In this document: in pieces, positions 19,374 to 30,300 of the stretch
How the letters are laid out: each line of letters starts with the position of its first letter
Position numbering within the stretch: position 1 is the stretch's first letter
Source: Acidobacteriota bacterium
Lineage (GTDB): Bacteria; Acidobacteriota; Terriglobia; Terriglobales; Acidobacteriaceae
Reading direction: 5' to 3'
Assembly (NCBI GenBank): GCA_016196065.1
Contig: JACPYL010000018.1
Span: 118,185 to 182,184, forward strand
DNA: 64,000 nt
Notes under the pieces: generated by a model
The model's input: only the letters and a program-made list of their open reading frames with translations
Databases searched by the model: none
Told to the model about the DNA's origin: nothing
Made by a program: the position numbers and the translations under genes

Positions 19374-19445
19374 AGATTCAATAGAGATTGAGTGGTCGCA
19401 CGTGATTATAGTCGAGTGGGGTAACGAGAACTTAACTATCGAGAA

Positions 19446-19466
19446 TTTGAATGGTTGTGATTCAAA
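19446..19466. promoter_or_regulatory. Perfect inverted repeat in the LysR-his intergenic region
   Basis: TTTGAAT (19446-19452) and ATTCAAA (19460-19466) are exact complements with a 7-base spacer, and the site contains the T-N11-A form favoured by LysR proteins. It lies 73 bases from the LysR start and 20 bases upstream of the his -35, so it could be an operator for the divergent LysR protein. No further support is visible. Confidence 0.4.
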
Positions 19467-19485
19467 AATTGAGGGGCCAGCACGA

Positions 19486-19514
19486 TTGACCGGAAAAGAC
19501 CGGCGGCGTATTTT
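19486..19514 (+). promoter_or_regulatory. Candidate his operon promoter
   Basis: TTGACC (19486-19491), exactly 17 bases, TATTTT (19509-19514). The predicted start at about 19521 leaves only five or six bases before the leader-peptide ATG at 19527, which also has no Shine-Dalgarno, so the leader peptide may be translated from a nearly leaderless end. Confidence 0.6.
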
Positions 19515-19526
19515 GAATCAACGCAG

Positions 19527-19595
19527 ATGCTATCTCATCGCCATCATCGCCACCATCATCACGCGCACAGCGCGTCGGCGGCGGTGCTGACCTGA
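19527..19595 (+). CDS. hisL: Histidine operon leader peptide
   Basis: A 22-codon frame beginning MLSHRHHRHHHHAH and ending at TGA 19593-19595. Eight of 22 residues are His, four of them consecutive, far above chance. Stalling of the ribosome at these codons when charged tRNA-His is scarce would leave bases 19573-19581 free to pair with the terminator arm downstream. It precedes hisI by about 80 bases. The frame is too short for ordinary gene finders. Confidence 0.88.
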   Translation: MLSHRHHRHHHHAHSASAAVLT

Positions 19596-19664
19596 GATAA
19601 CACAGGCGCTCCTTCAGAGATTTGGCCCGCTGACGAGAAATCGTTCAGCGGGCTTTTTGTTTTT
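19573..19664 (+). promoter_or_regulatory. his attenuator: mutually exclusive antiterminator and intrinsic terminator
   Basis: Terminator: GCCCGCTGA (19625-19633) pairs with TCAGCGGGC (19645-19653), extended by CGA/TCG with one bulged T, followed by TTTTTGTTTTT (19654-19664). Antiterminator: CGTCGGCGG (19573-19581, inside the leader reading frame) pairs with CCGCTGACG (19627-19635), nine pairs including one G-U, consuming the 5' arm of the terminator. A small hairpin CGCGC-ACA-GCGCG (19562-19574) could sequester the start of the antiterminator. A ribosome finishing at TGA 19593 would cover 19573-19581 and favour termination. One at the His codons would not. Confidence 0.85.
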
Positions 19665-19676
19665 GCGCGAGGAATT

Positions 19677-20048
19677 ATGACAACCGAAATTGACTTTGAA
19701 AAAATGGGCGGCCTCGTCCCAGCAATTGTGCAGGATCTCTCCAATGGCGAGGTCCTGATGGTGGGATTCATGAATCGCGAGGCGTTGCTGCGGACTCTGC
19801 AAAGCGGGTACGTGACGTTCTTCAGCCGGACTCGCAACGAACTCTGGACCAAGGGCGAGAGTTCGGGCAACCGCCTCCGATTGCTTTCCTGCCAAACCGA
19901 TTGCGACCGCGACACAGTGTTAGTAGGAGTGGAGGTCGAGGGTGCTGGCCTGGTGTGCCATCGGGGAACGCGCTCGTGCTTCACGGAAGCGGTTCCGTTC
20001 CGCGCGGCCGGCTCTACCGTGGCGGCTCAGCCGACGGAGGCGTTGTGA
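19677..20048 (+). CDS. hisI: Phosphoribosyl-AMP cyclohydrolase
   Basis: 123 residues with GAGGA before the [12 protein letters not shown] (substrate loop), DCDRDTVLV (metal ligands) and CHRGTRSCF (zinc cysteines and His) are the HisI signatures. It opens the purine ring of phosphoribosyl-AMP, step 3 of histidine synthesis. The protein ends without a HisE pyrophosphohydrolase domain. First structural gene, just after the attenuator; being first is unusual, as hisI commonly ends his operons. Its stop overlaps the hisG GTG. Confidence 0.95.
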   Translation: MTTEIDFEKMGGLVPAIVQDLSNGEVLMVGFMNREALLRTLQSGYVTFFSRTRNELWTKGESSGNRLRLLSCQTDCDRDTVLVGVEVEGAGLVCHRGTRSCFTEAVPFRAAGSTVAAQPTEAL

Positions 20049-20914
20049 AGATACGCCTTGGAATTCCCAAAGGCAGTCTGCAAGAGGCCACGTTGCAACT
20101 GTTCGCGCGTGCCGGCCTCCCCGTCTATACCGATGGTAGGTCGTACTTCGCGAAAACTGCCGATCCGGAAATTGAATGTCTGTTGATTCGCGCACAGGAA
20201 ATGGCTCGCTATGTCGAGCACGGCGCAATTGATGCCGGCCTGACCGGTCTCGACTGGGTGATCGAGAGCGGACTGGAAGTCGTGACGGTCAGCGATCTTA
20301 TCTACGCCAAGCGCAGCCGCGGAAAGGTGCGCTGGGTTCTGGCTGCGCCAGAAGATTCTCCGTTCCAGAAGGCGGAGGATCTCTCTAACAAAATCATCGC
20401 TACAGAGCTGGTGAACGTGACGCGCAACTATTTTTCCAGCAAGGGAGTAGACGTGCGCGTGGAATTTTCCTGGGGCGCTACGGAAGTCAAGCCGCCGATG
20501 CTGGCCGACGCAATCGTTGAGGTGACTGAGACCGGTAGTTCCCTCAAGGCGAATCGTCTTCGGATCCTTGAAACCGTGCTCGAGTCCAATACTCAGATTA
20601 TTGCCAACAAGACTGCCTACGCAGACTCCGGCAAACGCCGGAAGATCGACAATCTCGCCCTCATGTTACGCGGTGCGATGGAAGCGCAAGATCGGGTCGG
20701 GCTCATGCTCAACGTTCGAAAAGAAAACCTCGAGGCTGTGCTGGCCGTGCTGCCAGCTCTCAAGAATCCTACGGTTTCAACGCTCAGCGATCCCAATTGG
20801 CTTGCCGTCAGTACGGTGATTGAGGAGTCGGCGTCGTGGGAAATTGTTCCACGACTGAAGGAGGCGCAAGCACAGGGCATCGTGGAATATCCGCTTAACA
20901 AGGTGGTGATGTAA
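20045..20914 (+). CDS. hisG: ATP phosphoribosyltransferase, long form
   Basis: 289 residues from the GTG at 20045 (GTGA overlap with hisI). [14 protein letters not shown] is the N-terminal signature; [16 protein letters not shown] is the PRPP loop. The extra C-terminal 75 residues ([26 protein letters not shown]) form the ACT-like regulatory domain of long HisG, so the enzyme should be a hexamer inhibited by histidine and needs no HisZ. First committed step of the pathway. Confidence 0.95.
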   Translation: MKIRLGIPKGSLQEATLQLFARAGLPVYTDGRSYFAKTADPEIECLLIRAQEMARYVEHGAIDAGLTGLDWVIESGLEVVTVSDLIYAKRSRGKVRWVLAAPEDSPFQKAEDLSNKIIATELVNVTRNYFSSKGVDVRVEFSWGATEVKPPMLADAIVEVTETGSSLKANRLRILETVLESNTQIIANKTAYADSGKRRKIDNLALMLRGAMEAQDRVGLMLNVRKENLEAVLAVLPALKNPTVSTLSDPNWLAVSTVIEESASWEIVPRLKEAQAQGIVEYPLNKVVM

Positions 20915-22152
20915 TGCAGGTGCTTTCAGGAAAGGCTGCGGAGCGGGCCGTGGACCGCATCAGCAGGCGCGGACTTCAACCCGCTGCGGTTGAGCCGATG
21001 GTGCGGCGCATCATTCGTGACGTCCGCCGCGATGGTGACCGCGCTTTGCGAAGGTATGCCCAGCGCTGGGATGAGCTCGATGCAAGCCAATCTCTGCGCG
21101 TAGCGGATGCAGAATTGGAGGCTGCGGCAGAATTTCTCACGCCGCAGCTTAAACAGAGCCTGCGGCAGGCTGCAGGGAACATTCGGCGTTTCTGTGAATG
21201 GCAAAAGCCTGCGTCCTGGATGCGAGAACGCAATGGCATGCGTCTTGGACAGACAGTACTTCCGCTGGAGTCGGTGGGATGTTACGTGCCCGGCGGGCGT
21301 TATCCGCTAGTTTCAACTTTGCTGATGACTGTGATTCCGGCTCAGGTTGCAGGAGTGGGAAACATCCGGGTTGCGTCGCCCAAGCCATCGCTGGAGGTTC
21401 TCGGCGCAGCACAGTTGCTGGGCGTCCGCGAATTCTATCGTGTGGGAGGAGCGCAGGCGATTGCGGCTCTGGCATATGGGACTAAGAGCGTGCCGCGTGT
21501 GGACAAAATCGTTGGCCCCGGCAATTCGTATGTCACGGCCGCGAAGAAACTGGTTTCCTTCGACTGTGCGATTGATTTACTGGCGGGCCCAACCGAGGCG
21601 GTGGTATTGAGCGAATCAGGAACGCCAGAGTTTATTGCTTCCGATCTGGTGGCTCAGGGCGAACACGATCCGGAGGCGCTAGGCGTATTCATCACCTGTA
21701 CACGCGCATTGGCAGACGCGGTTGCAAACGAAGTCCAGGAGTTGACGAAACAAAATCGGGTCGCCCAGCAGTCCCTTCGATACGGCGTGGTGCTGCTAGC
21801 CTCCTCACGCGATCAGGCACGGGGGTGGGCGAATCGCCTTGCCCCTGAACACATCACCGTCGACGCAGAGGACTTGCCGTTCATTCGCAATGCCGGGTCG
21901 ATTTTTGTGGGCGACTACTCGCCACAGGCAGCGGGTGACTACGCTTCCGGTCCCAATCACGTTTTGCCGACAGCGGGTCAAGCCCGCTTTCGCGGAGGCT
22001 TGAGCGTTACGGATTTTGTGAAGATCGTCACGGTCCAGCAGCTTTCTTCTACTGGACTGCAGCGGATCGCAAAGACTGTTGAGTGTCTTGCACAGACTGA
22101 AGGACTGGCGGGTCATTCACACTCGATCCGCGTGAGGTGCAGTCATGCTTAG
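20914..22152 (+). CDS. hisD: Histidinol dehydrogenase
   Basis: 412 residues. VGCYVPGGRYPL, DKIVGPGNSYVTAAKK (NAD site), LLAGPTEAVV, the zinc and catalytic residues in AQGEHDP, LAPEHI, AAGDYASGPNHVLPT and the C-terminal zinc His in LAGHSHSIR are all intact. It oxidises histidinol to histidine, the last two steps. The ATG shares one base with the hisG stop (TAATG). Confidence 0.96.
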   Translation: MQVLSGKAAERAVDRISRRGLQPAAVEPMVRRIIRDVRRDGDRALRRYAQRWDELDASQSLRVADAELEAAAEFLTPQLKQSLRQAAGNIRRFCEWQKPASWMRERNGMRLGQTVLPLESVGCYVPGGRYPLVSTLLMTVIPAQVAGVGNIRVASPKPSLEVLGAAQLLGVREFYRVGGAQAIAALAYGTKSVPRVDKIVGPGNSYVTAAKKLVSFDCAIDLLAGPTEAVVLSESGTPEFIASDLVAQGEHDPEALGVFITCTRALADAVANEVQELTKQNRVAQQSLRYGVVLLASSRDQARGWANRLAPEHITVDAEDLPFIRNAGSIFVGDYSPQAAGDYASGPNHVLPTAGQARFRGGLSVTDFVKIVTVQQLSSTGLQRIAKTVECLAQTEGLAGHSHSIRVRCSHA

Positions 22153-23215
22153 CGCGCGTGCAGCGGTGCGCACATTGCCTTCCTATCATCCTCCGCTCGG
22201 CGGCCGGCAAGGACTGCGGCTTGACTTCAACGAAAATACGGTTGGATGTTCGCCGCGTGTGCTGGAACGTTTGCGGCAAATCGATCCGGAACAGTTAGCG
22301 CGATATCCAGAGCGCGAGCCGGTGGAGAGAGCCGTTGCTGAATTTCTCGGCGTGGATCCGTCTGAACTGCTTTTGACCAACGGAGTCGACGAAGCGATTC
22401 ATCTGGTGTGCGAGACATATCTGGAGCCACAAGACGAGGCTCTGATCGTTGTGCCGACATTTTCGATGTACCGAATCTATGCTGCGGCGACCGGTGCGCG
22501 AGTCGTCGAGATTCCCGCGGCTCAAGATTTTCGGTTCCCTACGGATGCAGTGCTAAACAGAATCACACCTCGCACGCGTTTGATCGCGGTGGCAAATCCG
22601 AACAATCCGACTGGAGCTCTGGCTCCACAAGAGGACCTGCTGAAGATTGCGCGCTCAGCGCCAGACGCAGCAATTCTGGTGGACGAAGCGTACTTTGAAT
22701 TCTGTGGTCAGACTCTCCTGAAATCGTGGCGCGAACTACCCAACATCTTCGTGGCGCGCACGTTTTCGAAAGCATACGGACTGGCTGGATTGCGCGTGGG
22801 CGTGCTGCTTGGCGCTGCTGAACAGATTAGCAGTGCGCGACTGGTAAGTTCGCCTTACAACGTAAACGGCATCGCCCTCAACTGCCTTCCTGATGCGCTC
22901 GCCGACCAGGAATACATCCGGCGATATGTGAGCGAAGTTTGCGCGGGGCGGGCACGACTACAGAAATCCTTACAAGCCAACGAAATTCCTTTCTGGCCGA
23001 GCCAGGCAAATTTCGTGCTCGCGCGTTTCAATCTGCCGACCTTCGCGGCGACGATGAAGGAAAAGGGAATCTTGGTCCGCGACCGATCAAGTGACTATGG
23101 ATGCGAGGGCTGCGTTCGCATGACGCTGGGCCCACCCGCGCACACCGACCGACTGCTCGCAGCCCTGCAGGAAACTCTGCAGGAGTCCCGCGTCGCGCAA
23201 GGAGTCTCCCGATGA
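22145..23215 (+). CDS. hisC: Histidinol-phosphate aminotransferase
   Basis: 356 residues, class I/II aminotransferase fold. [10 protein letters not shown] near the N terminus, [20 protein letters not shown] (Asp for the PLP ring) and [14 protein letters not shown] with the Schiff-base Lys are diagnostic. It converts imidazoleacetol phosphate to histidinol phosphate. It overlaps hisD by eight bases. Confidence 0.95.
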   Translation: MLSARAAVRTLPSYHPPLGGRQGLRLDFNENTVGCSPRVLERLRQIDPEQLARYPEREPVERAVAEFLGVDPSELLLTNGVDEAIHLVCETYLEPQDEALIVVPTFSMYRIYAAATGARVVEIPAAQDFRFPTDAVLNRITPRTRLIAVANPNNPTGALAPQEDLLKIARSAPDAAILVDEAYFEFCGQTLLKSWRELPNIFVARTFSKAYGLAGLRVGVLLGAAEQISSARLVSSPYNVNGIALNCLPDALADQEYIRRYVSEVCAGRARLQKSLQANEIPFWPSQANFVLARFNLPTFAATMKEKGILVRDRSSDYGCEGCVRMTLGPPAHTDRLLAALQETLQESRVAQGVSR

Positions 23216-23799
23216 GGAAGAGCAGCATTAAACGAGTCAGCAAAGAAACAAATATTCAGATGTCGCTCACGATCGAAGGCCGGGGGAGCTACCAGATTTC
23301 GACGGGCATCCGCTTCTTCGATCACATGCTCGAGCTATTCGCACATCACGGTGGATTCGATCTAAAAATCAAAGCCCGAGGGGATCTCGACGTCGACCAG
23401 CATCACACCGTGGAGGACGTCGGCATTGTGCTCGGACAGGCATTCGACAAAGCACTGGGCAGCAAGCGCGGCATTCTACGGGCTGGTTATTTCGTGATGC
23501 CGATGGACGAAACCCTGGGCCTGGTTGCAGTGGATTTTTGCGGACGTACGGCAGCGGTGATCGACACCAAGGTTCGCACGCGCATGGTGGGGGATCTGCA
23601 GGCGGAGTTGGTATACGACTTCTTTGAGGCCTTTGCCCGCGGCGCGCGCGCCAATGTTCACGCGCGAATTCTTTACGGGCGTTCCAGCCACCACAAGATT
23701 GAAGTCCTGTTCAAAGCGTTCGCGCGCGCCCTGCGTGCCGCCTGCTGGCGTGACGCGAGGATGATCCGCCTCCTTCCGACAACGAAAGGAGTGCTGTAA
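23212..23799 (+). CDS. hisB: Imidazoleglycerol-phosphate dehydratase
   Basis: 195 residues from the ATG at 23212 (ATGA overlap with hisC). The manganese-binding His/Glu repeats [27 protein letters not shown] and [16 protein letters not shown] are intact. The protein has only the dehydratase domain, so histidinol-phosphate phosphatase must be encoded elsewhere. Confidence 0.95.
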   Translation: MRKSSIKRVSKETNIQMSLTIEGRGSYQISTGIRFFDHMLELFAHHGGFDLKIKARGDLDVDQHHTVEDVGIVLGQAFDKALGSKRGILRAGYFVMPMDETLGLVAVDFCGRTAAVIDTKVRTRMVGDLQAELVYDFFEAFARGARANVHARILYGRSSHHKIEVLFKAFARALRAACWRDARMIRLLPTTKGVL

Positions 23800-24389
23800 T
23801 GATCGCGATCGTGGATTACGGCGCGGGCAATCCGGTCTCGGTCAAGAAAGCACTGGACTGGCTGGGGCAGGAATGCACGATCACTGCGGATTCCGAAACG
23901 GTTGCCACTGCGGCGCGCGTCGTACTCCCTGGTGTTGGTCATTTTGCGGCAACGGAGAGTCTGGGCAGATCCGGTTTGCAGAAGGCAATCACCGCCGCAA
24001 TCGCTTGCGGGGCGCCTTTTCTCGGAATTTGCGTGGGGATGCAATGGATGTTCGCGCACAGCGCGGAAGCGCCGAAGGTTGCTGGCCTCGGAGTCCTTAA
24101 AGGCACGTGCGAACGATTTCCCGCGAAAGTGAAATCGCCGCACGTGGGCTGGAACGCACTCGCAATCTCAGCGGATTCCCGCTTGCTAAAGGGAATCTCT
24201 CCCGGCTCATTCGTCTATTTCTCCCACTCCTTTCGCGTTCCATTGACCGCAGAGACGGTCGCAAGCTGCGAATACGGCGGTAAATTTTCGGCAGCCGTGG
24301 AGCGCGACAATCTTTATGGAGTTCAATTTCATCCGGAAAAATCGGGAGCCATCGGACTCCGTGTTCTGCAGAACTTCTGTGCCCTCTGA
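23799..24389 (+). CDS. hisH: Imidazole glycerol phosphate synthase, glutaminase subunit
   Basis: 196 residues, class I glutamine amidotransferase. Oxyanion strand LPGVGHF, nucleophile elbow [10 protein letters not shown] with the catalytic Cys, and [10 protein letters not shown] with the catalytic His. It supplies ammonia to HisF through a tunnel. Start overlaps hisB by one base (TAATG). Confidence 0.95.
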   Translation: MIAIVDYGAGNPVSVKKALDWLGQECTITADSETVATAARVVLPGVGHFAATESLGRSGLQKAITAAIACGAPFLGICVGMQWMFAHSAEAPKVAGLGVLKGTCERFPAKVKSPHVGWNALAISADSRLLKGISPGSFVYFSHSFRVPLTAETVASCEYGGKFSAAVERDNLYGVQFHPEKSGAIGLRVLQNFCAL

Positions 24390-24390
24390 C

Positions 24391-25158
24391 ATGCTCACCA
24401 AACGAATCATCGCTTGTCTCGACGTGGACGGCGGACGCGTCGTCAAAGGAGTTCAATTCGTGAACTTGCGCGACGCAGGCGACCCTGCAGAACTGGCGAA
24501 AGCCCACAGCGAGTCGGGAGCAGATGAAGTGGTGCTTCTCGATATTTCGGCGGCACATCAGAATCGCGCGACCCTCCTCGACATCGTGTCCCGCACGGCT
24601 CGCCAACTTTTCATTCCTTTCACCGTTGGCGGAGGAATTCGTACGCTCGAAGATGCGGCCGCAGTGTTCGCAGCGGGCGCTGATAAGGTCAGTATTAATT
24701 CATCAGCCCTTGCGGATCCGGCTTTGATCACGCGAATCGCCGACCGGTTCGGCTCGCAGGCAGTGGTGGTGGCAATTGATGCCAAGCGGTCAGAGAGTAC
24801 CCAGCACTGGGAAGCATTCACGCGCGGTGGCCGAACTGCTTCTGGAAAAGATGCAGTTGTGTGGGCTCGCGACGCCGAACGCCGTGGTGCCGGAGAGATC
24901 CTGCTGACGTCGATGGACCGGGACGGCACCGCGTCAGGTTTTGATTGCGAGTTGACGCGAGCAGTCGCAGATGCGGTTCGCATCCCCGTCATTGCCTCCG
25001 GTGGGGCAGGCGGCGCCGAACATTTCGTCGAAGTCTTCCGCAAAGGACACGCTGACGCTGCGCTGGCCGCATCGATATTCCACTACGGCATGGAACGACT
25101 CGTCGATCTGAAGCAAACACTCCAATCAGCAGGGATACCGATGAGGCTGCCATGCTGA
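24391..25158 (+). CDS. hisF: Imidazole glycerol phosphate synthase, cyclase subunit
   Basis: 255 residues starting one base after the hisH stop. TIM barrel with the catalytic Asp pair: D11 in [15 protein letters not shown] and the Asp in VAIDAKR; phosphate-binding GGGIRTLED and ASGGAGG. It forms IGP and AICAR from PRFAR using ammonia from HisH. It overlaps hisA by seven bases. Confidence 0.96.
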   Translation: MLTKRIIACLDVDGGRVVKGVQFVNLRDAGDPAELAKAHSESGADEVVLLDISAAHQNRATLLDIVSRTARQLFIPFTVGGGIRTLEDAAAVFAAGADKVSINSSALADPALITRIADRFGSQAVVVAIDAKRSESTQHWEAFTRGGRTASGKDAVVWARDAERRGAGEILLTSMDRDGTASGFDCELTRAVADAVRIPVIASGGAGGAEHFVEVFRKGHADAALAASIFHYGMERLVDLKQTLQSAGIPMRLPC

Positions 25159-25826
25159 TTCCGTCGATAGATTTGATGGGCGGGAAGATCGTCCAACTCG
25201 TTCAGGGAAAGAAGAAGGCACTGGAGTTCGATGACTTCGACGAATGGGTAAATCGGTTCTCGAAGTATCCATTGGTGCAATTGATTGACCTGGATGCGGC
25301 AACCGGGCGGGGCAACAACGCGGAACTGGTACGTGATTTTGCACGACGGCTGCCGTGCCAGCTTGGCGGCGGGATCCGCACGCTGGAAGCGGCTCGGGCG
25401 TCGCTTGAACTCGGCGCTCGCCGGATCATCCTCGGCTCGTCTTTGATTTCAAATGGCGCGATCGACACTGCGTTTGCGCGAAAGTTGGCGGAGGATCTCG
25501 GGGTCGAAAAACTGGTCTTCGCCGTGGACTCCAAAGGTGGACGGGTCGCAATCCGCGGGTGGCAAGAAACAACTACGATCACGGCGCTGGAGATGATCCG
25601 CGCCCTCGACCCTTTTTGCGCCGCATTCCTCTATACGCACATCGACACGGAAGGAATGCTGCAAGGAATTCCCATGGAAATTGTACGAACGTTGCGGCAG
25701 GCAACTTCACGACAGCTCATCGCCGCGGGAGGAATTCGATCACAAGAGGAAGTGGATCAGCTGCACGCGATCGGGGTGGACGCAGTCGTCGGAATGGCAA
25801 TCTACACCGGCCTTATGCAGGCGTGA
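25152..25826 (+). CDS. hisA: Phosphoribosylformimino-AICAR phosphate isomerase
   Basis: 224 residues, slightly shorter than usual for HisA (about 240). TIM barrel with [17 protein letters not shown] (general base Asp), [26 protein letters not shown] and [10 protein letters not shown] (general acid Asp). Paralogous to HisF, whose gene overlaps it. Last gene of the operon; gltD converges 17 bases later. The operon lacks hisE. Confidence 0.93.
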   Translation: MLIPSIDLMGGKIVQLVQGKKKALEFDDFDEWVNRFSKYPLVQLIDLDAATGRGNNAELVRDFARRLPCQLGGGIRTLEAARASLELGARRIILGSSLISNGAIDTAFARKLAEDLGVEKLVFAVDSKGGRVAIRGWQETTTITALEMIRALDPFCAAFLYTHIDTEGMLQGIPMEIVRTLRQATSRQLIAAGGIRSQEEVDQLHAIGVDAVVGMAIYTGLMQA

Positions 25827-25843
25827 TGATTCGTCGACTTCAT

Positions 25844-27304
25844 CTATCCCGCAATTGAGGTTGGCAATCTGGTTGAAGCGGATCCCTTGGCAATTGATGT
25901 CTCTCGCAGATAGCGATCAACGCCAGCCGCAGCCTTCCGGCCTTCTGAAATTGCCCAGACGACGAGAGATTGCCCACGACGCATATCGCCGGCGGCGAAA
26001 ACTCCGGGAACGGACGTCATTGAATTTTCGTCCGTCGCAACATTGCCGCGCGGATCCAGGACAACTCCCAACTGATCAATCATTCCAGTGCGAACCGGAC
26101 CAACAAATCCCATGGCAATGAGAACCAGGTCGACATCGAGCGTGAACTCACTGCCCGGTATCTGTTCGAACTTGGGTGGTGGTCCAACGCGAATCGCGTG
26201 CAACTGCTTTACGTTCCCTTCCGCATCACCCGTGAAGCCGGTAGTGGCGATGCTCCAATCCCTGGTGCCGCCTTCCTCATGCGCGGCTTCGGTCCGCAAC
26301 TGCATGGGCCAGAGTGGCCAGGGGGTTTGCGAAGAACGTTCTTCGGGAGGCATCGGCATGATTTCGAACTGTTGCACGGATTTTGCCTTCTGGCGATGAC
26401 AAGTGCCCAGGCAATCGGCTCCCGTATCGCCGCCGCCGATGATGACCACACGTTTGCCGGTGGCCAGGATATCTGCGCCCGCGTTCAGCACATCGCCTTC
26501 GCAGCGCCGGTTTTGCTGCGGCAGAAACTCCATCGCATAGTGAATTCCGCTGAGTTCGCGTCCCGGAATATTCAAGTCACGGGGATGTTCCGATCCACCG
26601 GCAAGAACGATTGCGTCGTAGATATGCTGGAGTTCTTCCACAGACACGTTCGTCCCCACATGCGCGTTCGTGACGAACTTCACACCCTCGGCCTCCATCT
26701 GCGCAATGCGGCGGTCAACGATTTCTTTTTCCAGCTTGAAGTGCGGAATACCGTAACGCAGCAAACCACCGACGCGATCCGACTTTTCGTACACGGTCAC
26801 GTCATGACCCGCCCGGGCAAGTTGCTGCGCTGCCGCCAATCCCGCTGGTCCGGAACCTACGACGGCCACTCTTTTCCCGGTGCGCTGGGTGGGTGGCTCC
26901 GGCTTGATCCAACCTTCTTCGAAGCCTCGCTCGACAATATTTTTTTCGATCTGCTTGATGGTTACAGGCGGTTGGTTGATCCCGAGCACGCAAGCGGTCT
27001 CGCACGGGGCCGGGCAGATTCGGCCAGTAAACTCCGGGAAATTATTGGTGGCGTGCAATTGCCGGACGGCGTCTTTCCACCGCCCGCGATACACGAGATC
27101 GTTCCAGTCAGGAATGATGTTGTTGACGGGACATCCGGTATTGCAGAACGGGACGCCGCAATCCATGCAGCGCGCGCCCTGATGGCGGAGCTTCTCTTCC
27201 GGGAAATCCTGATAGATCTCGAACCAGTCGTTTACGCGTTCCGACACGGGCCGGCGAGTGGGCAGCTCGCGGTCGTGATCCATGAAGCCCGTGGCCTTAC
27301 CCAT
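25844..27304 (-). CDS. gltD: Glutamate synthase (NADPH), small subunit
   Basis: 486 residues. N-terminal cysteine clusters [17 protein letters not shown] and [12 protein letters not shown] bind the two [4Fe-4S] centres. FAD-binding [18 protein letters not shown] and NADPH-binding [15 protein letters not shown] follow, with the closing [19 protein letters not shown]. It feeds electrons to the large subunit. Start overlaps the gltB stop by eight bases (ATGGGTAA). Confidence 0.96.
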   Translation of the reverse strand: MGKATGFMDHDRELPTRRPVSERVNDWFEIYQDFPEEKLRHQGARCMDCGVPFCNTGCPVNNIIPDWNDLVYRGRWKDAVRQLHATNNFPEFTGRICPAPCETACVLGINQPPVTIKQIEKNIVERGFEEGWIKPEPPTQRTGKRVAVVGSGPAGLAAAQQLARAGHDVTVYEKSDRVGGLLRYGIPHFKLEKEIVDRRIAQMEAEGVKFVTNAHVGTNVSVEELQHIYDAIVLAGGSEHPRDLNIPGRELSGIHYAMEFLPQQNRRCEGDVLNAGADILATGKRVVIIGGGDTGADCLGTCHRQKAKSVQQFEIMPMPPEERSSQTPWPLWPMQLRTEAAHEEGGTRDWSIATTGFTGDAEGNVKQLHAIRVGPPPKFEQIPGSEFTLDVDLVLIAMGFVGPVRTGMIDQLGVVLDPRGNVATDENSMTSVPGVFAAGDMRRGQSLVVWAISEGRKAAAGVDRYLRETSIAKGSASTRLPTSIAG

Positions 27305-30300
27305 GATGCACCTGCTCTACCGCGAGCGAAGGCAGACTCTGGCCCGGAATGTAGGCCTGTGTACTGCGGCTCGCACCCAGCACTCGCTTGAATTCGTGCG
27401 GGAAGACCTTGATGAATCGCGGCAGTAGTTCGAGCCAATTGTCGAGGAGCCAGCGGGCTCGGGTGCTTCCCGTCAATGCAAAGTGACGCGTGACAAGATC
27501 GTGCACGATCCGGATGTCTTCCGGTTCAATCAAGGGTTCAAGATCGACACCGGCGCGATTACAGCGCTTTTCGGTGAAGTCCATGCGGTCGTCAAACACA
27601 TAGGCGACGCCGCCGCTCATTCCGGCGGCAAAGTTTCGACCACAGGCTCCGAGCACAACCACCAAGCCCTTGGTCATGTATTCGCAGCCGTGGTCACCCA
27701 CTCCTTCGACAACTGCCGTGGCTCCGGAATTGCGGACCGCGAAACGTTCGCCGGCAATGCCGTTGAAGAACGCTTCTCCGCTGGTGGCCCCGTAGAGAAC
27801 AACGTTGCCGACGAGAATGTTTTCCTCTGCGGCAAAACCAGAATTTTTGGGTGGGTAGACCACCAACCGTCCGCCCGAGAGGCCCTTGCCAACATAGTCG
27901 TTAGCGTCGCCTTCCAGCGTGAGCGTTACTCCGCTCGCCAGGAATGCTCCGAAGCTCTGGCCGGCGGACCCGGTGAGTTGGGCCTGAATGGTTTCGTCGG
28001 GCAACCCGTCGGAGCCGTAGCGGCGCGCGATTTCGCCGCTCAGCATGGCGCCCACGGAGCGATGCACATTGCGGATCGGCAAACTGAACTTGACGGGATG
28101 TCGTGCGTCCAGGGCCGGGCGCGCTTGCTCGATGAACTGGTGATCGAGAGCGTCCTGCAAGCCATGATCCTGTGCGTGTATGCAATGCCGCGCCACTCTC
28201 GCGGGAAGTGGGGGGTTGTAAAGGATGGCAGATAAATCGAGGCCGCGCGCCTTCCAGTGATTGACGGCGGGACGCGAATCCAGCATGTCCACGCGGCCGA
28301 CCATGTCATCGAATTTGCGGAAGCCCATCTCCGCCATGTACTGGCGTACCTGCTCGGCGAGGAAGAAAAAGAAATTGATGACGTGCTCAGGTTGACCTTG
28401 AAATTGCTTGCGGAGCACGGGATCCTGCGTGGCAATGCCGACGGAGCATGTATTCAGATGGCATTTGCGCATCATGATGCAACCCATCGCGATGAGCGGC
28501 GTGGTAGCAAATCCAAATTCCTCCGCGCCCAGTAACGCCGCAATCACCACATCACGCCCGGTTTGCAATTTGCCGTCGGTCTGCACGCGGATGCGGCTGC
28601 GCAGATCGTTCAACAACAGTGTCTGCTGGGTCTCGGCCAGTCCCAGTTCCCAGGGAATTCCGGCATGCTTGATCGAACTGAGCGGTGAGGCGCCCGTGCC
28701 ACCACTGTCTCCGCTGATCAAGACCACATCGGCGTGGGCTTTCGCGACACCGGCAGCGACGGTGCCTACGCCCACTTCGGCGACGAGTTTCACCGCGATG
28801 CGTGCCTGTGGATTGACGTTCTTCAAGTCGTGAATGAGTTGCGACAAGTCCTCAATCGAATAGATATCGTGATGAGGCGGCGGCGAGATCAGTCCCACGC
28901 CGGGGATGGAATGCCGCAAACGCGCGATGACGTCGTCAACCTTGTGACCCGGAAGTTGGCCGCCCTCACCAGGTTTCGCGCCCTGCGCCATTTTGATCTG
29001 GAGTTCGTCGGCATTCACAAGATAGTTGGCGGTCACTCCAAAACGAGCCGAGGCCACTTGTTTGACGGCGCTGCGGCGCAGATCGCCATTAGCGTCTGCT
29101 TTAAATCGGCCTTCGTCTTCGCCACCTTCTCCAGTATTTGACTTGCCGCCGATCCGGTTCATCGCGATCGCCAGCGTTTCGTGCGCTTCCTTGCTGATGG
29201 AACCAAATGACATGGCGCCGGTTGTGAATCGTTTCACAATCTCTTTGGCCGGCTCGACTTCGTCGATCGAAATTGGAGTGTCCGCCTTCTTGATTTGCAG
29301 CAGGCTGCGCAAGGTTGCCAGGTTGCGACTCTGATCGTCGATCAGATCGGTATATTCCTGAAATGTCTTGAAGCTCGACTGGCGCACAGCGTGTTGCAGC
29401 TTGCTGATCGTCAGAGGATTCAGCAGGTGATATTCGCCATTCGCGCGGAAGTGGTAGCTCCCTCCGACGGCGAGTTCAGTCTCGTATTCCGTGACCGGAC
29501 GGAATGCGTGCTCGTGCTTGCGCTGCGCTTCGTTCGCGAGCACTTCCAGCCCGATACCTTCCAGGCGCGAAGTGGTGCCGACAAAATAGGCGTCTACCAG
29601 GTCTTTGTTGAGCCCAATCGCTTCGAACACTTGCGCGCCGCGATAGCTTTGCAGCGTCGAGATGCCCATCTTCGAAAAGGTTTTGAGCAGCGCCTTGTTG
29701 ATCGCCTTGATGAAGTGCTTCTGCGCGAGTTCCGCGTCGACGCCGTCGGGCAAGATGCCTCGCCAGGCAAGGTCGGCCAGCGTTTCGAAAGCGAGATACG
29801 GATTGATCGCACTCGCTCCGTATCCGATCAGCAACGCAAAGTGCATGACCTCGCGCGGTTCGCCGGACTCGATGATCAACGCAACCTGGGTACGTGTTTC
29901 TTCGCGGACCAGCAGGTTGTGCACAGCCGCCAGTGCCAGCAGGCTTGGAATGGGAGCGTAATTCTTGTCCACGCCGCGATCCGACAGAATAAGGAGCGTG
30001 TAACCGGACCGAACAGCTAAGGACGCGCGGCGACACAGCTCATCCAAGGCGCTCTTGAGTCCAGCCTCGCCTTCACTTGCGCGGAACAGTGCAGGCAACG
30101 TCGTGGCCAGTAAGTCCCCTCGCGACACCCGCCGAAGCTTCTCCAACTCGCGGTTGGTCAAGAGAGGATGAGGCAGCTTCAACGTGTGACAGTTTTCCGG
30201 GGTCTCTTCGAGGATGTTCCGTTCCGTACCGATGTAGCTCACCAGCGACATCACCATTTCCTCGCGGATGGGATCGATGGGCGGATTGGTCACCTGCGCG

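Noticed and set aside
18273..19391. Plus-strand frame of about 372 codons
   Set aside because: Antisense to the LysR gene and argR; no family resemblance.
19600..19676. T-box or riboswitch upstream of hisI
   Set aside because: No T-box consensus or specifier loop seen, and the His-rich leader with alternative hairpins explains the region.
26198..27391. Plus-strand frame of about 397 codons
   Set aside because: Antisense to gltD, whose Fe-S and nucleotide motifs are intact.
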